Shown here one piece after another: positions 22,592 through 26,389 of a stretch of DNA of 26,389 nucleotides (within the stretch, counting starts at the first letter, position 1; every line of letters starts with the position of its first letter). A program made the translations under genes and the position numbers. Source of the DNA: Prevotella sp. (GTDB lineage: Bacteria; Bacteroidota; Bacteroidia; Bacteroidales; Bacteroidaceae); contig JAJWLX010000048.1 of NCBI GenBank assembly GCA_021636625.1, positions 1 through 26,389 on the forward strand. The letters are read 5' to 3'. A model generated the notes under the pieces. That model saw only the letters and a program-made list of their open reading frames with translations. It searched no databases and was not told the DNA's origin.

Positions 22592-23011
22592 TTACTTATG
22601 CTGTGAATGTTCGAGGCGATACTGACGTGGAGTTATGCCCAGACGCTTGTAAAAGTTTGCATAGAAACTTTGACGAGTGCTGAATCCAGCCATCTCACTG
22701 ATATCTTCCACGCTCATCTTTGCGTAGCGCTTATCTGTGAGCAGCGACATAGCATCGTTCACACGATAGTCATTAACCAACTCGGAATAATTCTTGTGGA
22801 ATCGAGTTGCACACACTGCTGAAATATAACGAGAGTTCGTGCTCAGGTCCTCAGCCAACTTCTTAGAGTTGTACTCAGGATCCTTGTATTTTCTCTCCGT
22901 TACAATCAGACGGATAATCTCATCACGGAGGCGGTCTTTAGTCTCCTCACTCAGCAAGGTTTGATATCTTGCTGACTTCTCTTTTTTGGGTTGAATGTTA
23001 TACTTAGCCAT
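22592..23011 (-). CDS. Short AraC-family transcriptional regulator (DNA-binding domain only)
   Basis: A 139-residue protein from ATG 23011 (MAKYNIQPKKEKSARY). It has a basic N-terminal stretch and then an AraC/XylS DNA-binding domain with two helix-turn-helix units: YNSKKLAEDLSTNSRYISAVC (about 46-66) and MSVEDISEMAGFSTRQSFYANFYKRLGITPRQYR (about 99-132). No sensor domain or receiver is attached, so its activity may depend on expression level or on a partner. The frame is open further upstream to 23170, but that extension would run through the promoter and encode an AT-rich peptide, so it is rejected. It is divergent from the LTA-synthase-like gene, sharing a 185-bp intergenic region, and is a candidate regulator of that gene and of itself (inference). 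Confidence 0.85.
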   Translation of the reverse strand: MAKYNIQPKKEKSARYQTLLSEETKDRLRDEIIRLIVTERKYKDPEYNSKKLAEDLSTNSRYISAVCATRFHKNYSELVNDYRVNDAMSLLTDKRYAKMSVEDISEMAGFSTRQSFYANFYKRLGITPRQYRLEHSQHK

Positions 23012-23033
23012 AATGCGTAATAAATTAATACAA

Positions 23034-23065
23034 CAAAGATACGGCAAAAATATTAAACTACCAAA
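23034..23065 (-). promoter_or_regulatory. Promoter of the araC-type gene
   Basis: On the minus strand, TTTG (23065-23062), a 20-bp spacer and TATCTTTG (23041-23034) match the consensus exactly. The -33 box lies within the dyad CCAAA-TTT-TTTGG (23061-23073), a possible operator. Confidence 0.72.
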
Positions 23066-23101
23066 TTTTTTGGCACTTTTTTGAAAAAAACTATAAAAAT
23101 A

Positions 23102-23133
23102 ATTGTCTATCTCGAAAATTATTCCTAATTTTG
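23102..23133 (+). promoter_or_regulatory. Promoter of the LTA-synthase-like gene
   Basis: ATTG (23102-23105), a 20-bp spacer and TAATTTTG (23126-23133) fit the consensus with one mismatch in the -33 box. The leader would be about 58 nt. It is divergent from the araC-type promoter, with the two -33 boxes 36 bp apart across an A/T-tract region. Confidence 0.62.
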
Positions 23134-23196
23134 CATACAGATACATTATTAATATAGAAATTTTAAACATTAAATATAGAAAAGTTTAACGTTCGT

Positions 23197-25104
23197 ATGA
23201 AGCAAATTATATGGTTTGTTAAGACTTATGCTACGTTTGTAGTATTGTTTGTTTTGCAGAAGCCGCTGTTCCTCTTATTGGAAAAGGGTTCTGCCACACA
23301 ACCTGTCGACAATATCTTCACGGAGTTGCCTGCCGTTATCTGGCATGGACTTCCACTCGATTTATCGATGGCTGGTTACTTATCTGTGATTCCAGGTTTT
23401 CTTTCCATTGCCGTGGTATGGCTGAAAAGAGACCTGGTTAAACCAATTATGAACATCTACTTCATAATTGCCTCACTTTTCATCACTTGCAGTTTCCTGC
23501 TTAACGCAAGTCTTTATCCATACTGGAAGTATCCATTGGACAGTACTCCACTCTTCTACTTCTTCACTTCACCGGCTGATGCCATCGCTAGTGTAAGCAT
23601 CTGGCAAGTGATTCTTTCAATTGTCATATTGATTGTCCTGACCATTGGAGTTTGGTTCACATTACGAATGCGAGGCGAGAAACGCCAGCAATACAGTCGC
23701 TATGCCTACGGATATGGAGGACTCGGAAGCGGTAAAAGAAACCGATTCGATGACTTCGACCGCCATCGTGGCCGTACATCCCTCATTCTCCTCCTCCTCA
23801 CAGGCTTGCTCTTCCTGCCTATCAGAGGCGGCATCACTGTTTCAACAATGAACACGGGACAGGCATACTACAGTCAGAACGCCTATCTGAATCACTCAGC
23901 AGTGAATCCGCTGTTCAGCCTGTTTGAATCAATTACTCACCAGGAAGACTTCGCTTCACAGTACCGCTTCATGAAAGATAAAGAGGCAGACAAGATATTC
24001 GCTACGATGACAAGTACAAGCGATGAGAACACCTACCCTCTGCTCAATGAGGCAACCTTCAAGAAGGGAACTCCTGATATTCTCATTGTCATTATGGAAA
24101 GTTTTGCCAGCGACATCATGCCATCCATGGGCTCATACAAGGATGTAGCCGTATGCCTGGATTCCATCGCCCAGCAGAGTATCCTCTTCACAAGATTCTA
24201 TGCCAACAGTTTCCGCACGGACAGAGGTATGGTTTCCATATTGAGCGGCTATCCTGCACAGCCCACAACCAGCATCATGCGCTATCCACGCAAGACGAGC
24301 CAGTTGCCATCCATAGCCCGCAACCTGGCGAAATATAAGAATTACAAGACCACCTATTATTATGGTGGAGATGCAGATTTCTGCAACATGCGCTCTTATC
24401 TTGTTTCTCAGGGTTATCAGCATATCATTTCTGATGCCAACTTCCCGATAGAAGACAAGCTGAGCAAATGGGGTGTGCCAGACCATATCCTGGCAGCCAA
24501 AATGATGGAAGATATCAAGGCACAGCAGAACGAGAAGCGTCCTATGCTGAGAATATTGCAGACTTCCAGCAGCCACGAGCCTTTCGAGGTGCCTTATCAC
24601 AGATTGAAAGACAAGCGTCTAAATGCTTTCGCCTACACCGACAGCGTAATGGGTGCTATCGTCAGGGAATACCGCAAACTGCCAAGATGGAAGAATACGC
24701 TTATCGTGTTTGTACCTGACCATGTGGGAGGTTACAAGGAAAATCTGAACGATCACGACCGTAGCCGTTACCAGATTCCACTCATCCTGGCAGGTGGAGC
24801 TATCTCGCGCCCTATGAAAGTGGGCATCATCGGTTCACAGCATGACATTGCAGCCACCCTGCTCGGCCAGCTGGGCGTAGAGCACAGGGAATTCACTTTC
24901 AGTAAGAACATGATGAGTGATGCCACACCAAAATTCGCATTCTTTGCAGTGAACGATGCATTTGGTGTAGTATCAGAAGAGAACTCGCTCATCTACGACA
25001 ACAGAGCCAAGCGAATCGTATATGACAAAGGCGAAAAAGGCTTCAATCTGAAACGAGGCCAAGCCTATCTCCAGAAGCTATACGATGACTTAGCCAAGAA
25101 ATAG
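23197..25104 (+). CDS. LTA-synthase-like membrane transferase/hydrolase (sulfatase-fold)
   Basis: A 635-residue inner-membrane enzyme. About five N-terminal membrane helices (near 4-28, 52-76, 85-105, 131-157 and 193-210) precede an extracytoplasmic alkaline-phosphatase/sulfatase-fold domain. Metal and catalytic residues expected for the LtaS/EptA superfamily are visible: E301 (VIMESFAS), the nucleophile candidate T341 (SFRTDRGM) and D508-H509 (VPDHVGG). Family members transfer phosphoglycerol or phosphoethanolamine from phospholipids to envelope acceptors. Bacteroidota do not make classical LTA, so the substrate is unknown; a lipid A or glycan phospho-decoration is plausible. The loop before the last helix is rich in Gly, Tyr and Arg (about 165-192). 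It is the first gene of a probable operon with the PAP2 phosphatase, 64 nt downstream. Confidence 0.87.
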   Translation: MKQIIWFVKTYATFVVLFVLQKPLFLLLEKGSATQPVDNIFTELPAVIWHGLPLDLSMAGYLSVIPGFLSIAVVWLKRDLVKPIMNIYFIIASLFITCSFLLNASLYPYWKYPLDSTPLFYFFTSPADAIASVSIWQVILSIVILIVLTIGVWFTLRMRGEKRQQYSRYAYGYGGLGSGKRNRFDDFDRHRGRTSLILLLLTGLLFLPIRGGITVSTMNTGQAYYSQNAYLNHSAVNPLFSLFESITHQEDFASQYRFMKDKEADKIFATMTSTSDENTYPLLNEATFKKGTPDILIVIMESFASDIMPSMGSYKDVAVCLDSIAQQSILFTRFYANSFRTDRGMVSILSGYPAQPTTSIMRYPRKTSQLPSIARNLAKYKNYKTTYYYGGDADFCNMRSYLVSQGYQHIISDANFPIEDKLSKWGVPDHILAAKMMEDIKAQQNEKRPMLRILQTSSSHEPFEVPYHRLKDKRLNAFAYTDSVMGAIVREYRKLPRWKNTLIVFVPDHVGGYKENLNDHDRSRYQIPLILAGGAISRPMKVGIIGSQHDIAATLLGQLGVEHREFTFSKNMMSDATPKFAFFAVNDAFGVVSEENSLIYDNRAKRIVYDKGEKGFNLKRGQAYLQKLYDDLAKK

Positions 25105-25168
25105 GCAACATTTTGAATGATAGTAAAAAAGAGAATATAAATATCAACAAAAATAGTAAAAAGCAACA

Positions 25169-25858
25169 ATGCTAGAACTCATTCATTATCTGGAACAGAT
25201 AGACACAGCGATATTGCTATTTCTCAATGGCATGCACTGTGAACTATTCGATTACTTCATGGTTTTGGTGAGCAACCGATTCACTTGGGTTCCATTTTAT
25301 GCAGCGTTCATCTTCGTGATGATTAAGAATTTCCACTGGAAGGTAACGATAGTCACTATTCTAGCAGTAGCGCTCCTCGTATTGCTCTGTGACCAGACAG
25401 CATCAGGCTTACTCAAGCCATTGGTAGGACGCCTCCGTCCAAGCAACCTGGACAACTCCATATCCTATATGGTGCACGTGGTTGATGGATACCGGGGCGG
25501 CAGATACGGATTTCCTTCCTCCCACTCCGCCAACTCGTGGGGCGTAGCCATATTCGCCATGTATCTGGTAAGAAACAGAAAGCTGAATATATTCCTGACG
25601 TTCTGGGCTGCACTGGTAACATATTCTCGTGCCTATCTGGGAGTACATTATCCTGGCGATTTGCTGGTAGGAGTTTTTATTGGCTTCGTTATGGCATCGA
25701 TTGTATTCTATGCCTATAACCGTTGGGCAAGATCATACACCCAGGAATTCCAGAACGGCAAGAAAAACATCCAGTATGATTATCTCCCCATATCAGCAGG
25801 ACTGATCAGCATAGCAACAATGTTTGCTACAAGTCTGATTATGTTTTTCACATCCTAA
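25169..25858 (+). CDS. PAP2-family membrane phosphatase
   Basis: A 229-residue polytopic protein of the type 2 phosphatidic acid phosphatase family. The three signature motifs are complete: K83-x6-R90-P91 (KPLVGRLRP), PSSH at 116-119 and SRAYLGVHYPGD at 153-164 with H160 and D164. About five or six membrane helices are visible, with active-site residues expected on the periplasmic side. Candidate substrates are undecaprenyl pyrophosphate (PgpB/BacA-like), phosphatidylglycerophosphate, or the lipid A phosphates removed by LpxE/LpxF; sequence alone does not choose. It follows the LTA-synthase-like gene by 64 nt, so the two may act on the same envelope lipid (inference). Confidence 0.9.
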   Translation: MLELIHYLEQIDTAILLFLNGMHCELFDYFMVLVSNRFTWVPFYAAFIFVMIKNFHWKVTIVTILAVALLVLLCDQTASGLLKPLVGRLRPSNLDNSISYMVHVVDGYRGGRYGFPSSHSANSWGVAIFAMYLVRNRKLNIFLTFWAALVTYSRAYLGVHYPGDLLVGVFIGFVMASIVFYAYNRWARSYTQEFQNGKKNIQYDYLPISAGLISIATMFATSLIMFFTS

Positions 25859-25903
25859 AGAAAGTAATATTTTCAAAACATCAATAATTAAAAGATCAAG
25901 ATT

Positions 25904-26296
25904 ATGAAGAAACTTACATTGATGGCTATTGCCATGGGTATGCTTGCCTTCACAGCATGCACAGAGAAAAAACCAGCTGCTGCCCCTGCAGCTCAGGTAG
26001 AAGAGGTGGTTACAGACTCAGCATTCCAGCAGGCTGTTGCTGGTGAATACAAGAGTGCTGACGGAAAGCGCATCATTACTGTCAACGCAGACTTTACAGT
26101 AAAGACCACTGGTCTTGACAAGGACTACTTCAAGTGGGATATGGATGTCAAGCCACAGGGTCCATCTGCCAACATCAACCTCATCCGCAAGGGTCTCGAT
26201 GCAGAAGTAAAGGATATGGTATCTGTTGATACCGAAGAAGGAACTCTCATCGTTAAGAACGAGACTTACAGAAAGGCAGTAGAAGAGAAGAAGTAA
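25904..26296 (+). CDS. Small lipoprotein of unknown function
   Basis: A 130-residue lipoprotein. The signal peptide MKKLTLMAIAMGMLAFTAC ends at a lipidation cysteine, C19. A short Ala/Pro-rich linker (EKKPAAAPAAQ) leads to a compact beta-rich domain of about 90 residues (GEYKSADGKRIITVNADFTVKT and onward). I do not recognise the domain; the GEYKSADG strand is loosely like the start of small calycin or NlpE-type barrels. The residues after Cys (TEKK) do not form the acidic surface-export signal of Bacteroidota, so a periplasm-facing location is more likely. It lies 45 nt after the PAP2 gene, with no promoter seen between, and a terminator follows. Confidence 0.82.
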   Translation: MKKLTLMAIAMGMLAFTACTEKKPAAAPAAQVEEVVTDSAFQQAVAGEYKSADGKRIITVNADFTVKTTGLDKDYFKWDMDVKPQGPSANINLIRKGLDAEVKDMVSVDTEEGTLIVKNETYRKAVEEKK

Positions 26297-26329
26297 TTCT
26301 TCCATCTGATACATATTCATCATAAGCTG

Positions 26330-26366
26330 GAGGGTGTGTCATAAGTTTATGTCACATCCTCTTTTT
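26330..26366 (+). terminator. Terminator after the lipoprotein gene
   Basis: GAGGGTGTG (26330-26338) pairs with CACATCCTC (26353-26361), with one G-T pair and further CATA/TATG pairing in the loop, and TTTTT follows at 26362-26366. It closes the LTA-synthase-like/PAP2/lipoprotein group. Confidence 0.85.
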
Positions 26367-26389
26367 AATTTATTCATCATTTTTTCTTC

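Noticed and set aside
23012..23170. Longer N-terminus (53 residues) for the AraC-type regulator
   Set aside because: The extension would be translated from DNA holding a perfect promoter for the same gene, and it encodes an AT-rich hydrophobic peptide unrelated to the family.

Overview
The window looks like ordinary chromosomal DNA of a Bacteroidota bacterium, most likely Prevotella/Segatella (a P. copri-like genome). I infer this from the gene families (a 290-residue RpoD starting MRQLKI, a DUF5686-type outer-membrane protein, NqrA, PAP2 and LTA-synthase-like enzymes), from the near absence of Shine-Dalgarno sites, and from repeated matches to the Bacteroidota promoter pattern TTTG-N19-20-TAnnTTTG. 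I see no insertion sequence, prophage, integrase, CRISPR array or rRNA. No known defence or toxin system is recognisable. The most unusual content is regulatory DNA plus a few uncommon domain combinations.

Layout. Positions 1-41 hold the first 13 codons of nqrA on the minus strand. It diverges from a large tamB-like gene (about 233-4621, plus). A bidirectional terminator (4633-4673) separates tamB from a convergent tRNA-Ser(CGA) gene (4692-4780, minus) that has its own promoter. Next comes a minus-strand group queD-queE-trxB (6896 down to 4903), driven from a promoter at 6935-6965. A plus-strand group follows: a P-loop/CYTH protein, kdsB, tilS and a membrane-anchored GH25 lysozyme-like protein with MORN motifs (7084-12205). 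The primary sigma gene rpoD (12319-13191) has its own promoter. A promoter fused to a terminator-like hairpin precedes a DUF5686-type barrel gene and an addA/addB helicase-nuclease pair (13316-21716).

After addB there is a small second sigma-70 gene (21887-22504) whose promoter lies within a 12-bp inverted repeat. It converges on a short AraC-type regulator (23011-22592, minus) through a 15-bp-stem bidirectional terminator. The regulator is divergent from an envelope group: an LTA-synthase-like alkaline-phosphatase-fold transferase, a PAP2 phosphatase and a small lipoprotein (23197-26296), closed by a terminator at 26330-26366.

How the genes fit together. Envelope functions dominate: TamB (lipid transport or outer-membrane assembly), KdsB (Kdo activation for LPS), the GH25 protein, the DUF5686 barrel, the LTA-synthase-like/PAP2 pair and the lipoprotein. 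Information processing is interleaved: tRNA-Ser, TilS and QueD/QueE (tRNA decoding and modification), RpoD and a minor sigma, and AddAB recombination. Two apparent reading-frame starts (TTG at 191 and TTG at 12280) fall inside promoter -7 boxes, so I moved the starts of tamB and rpoD downstream.
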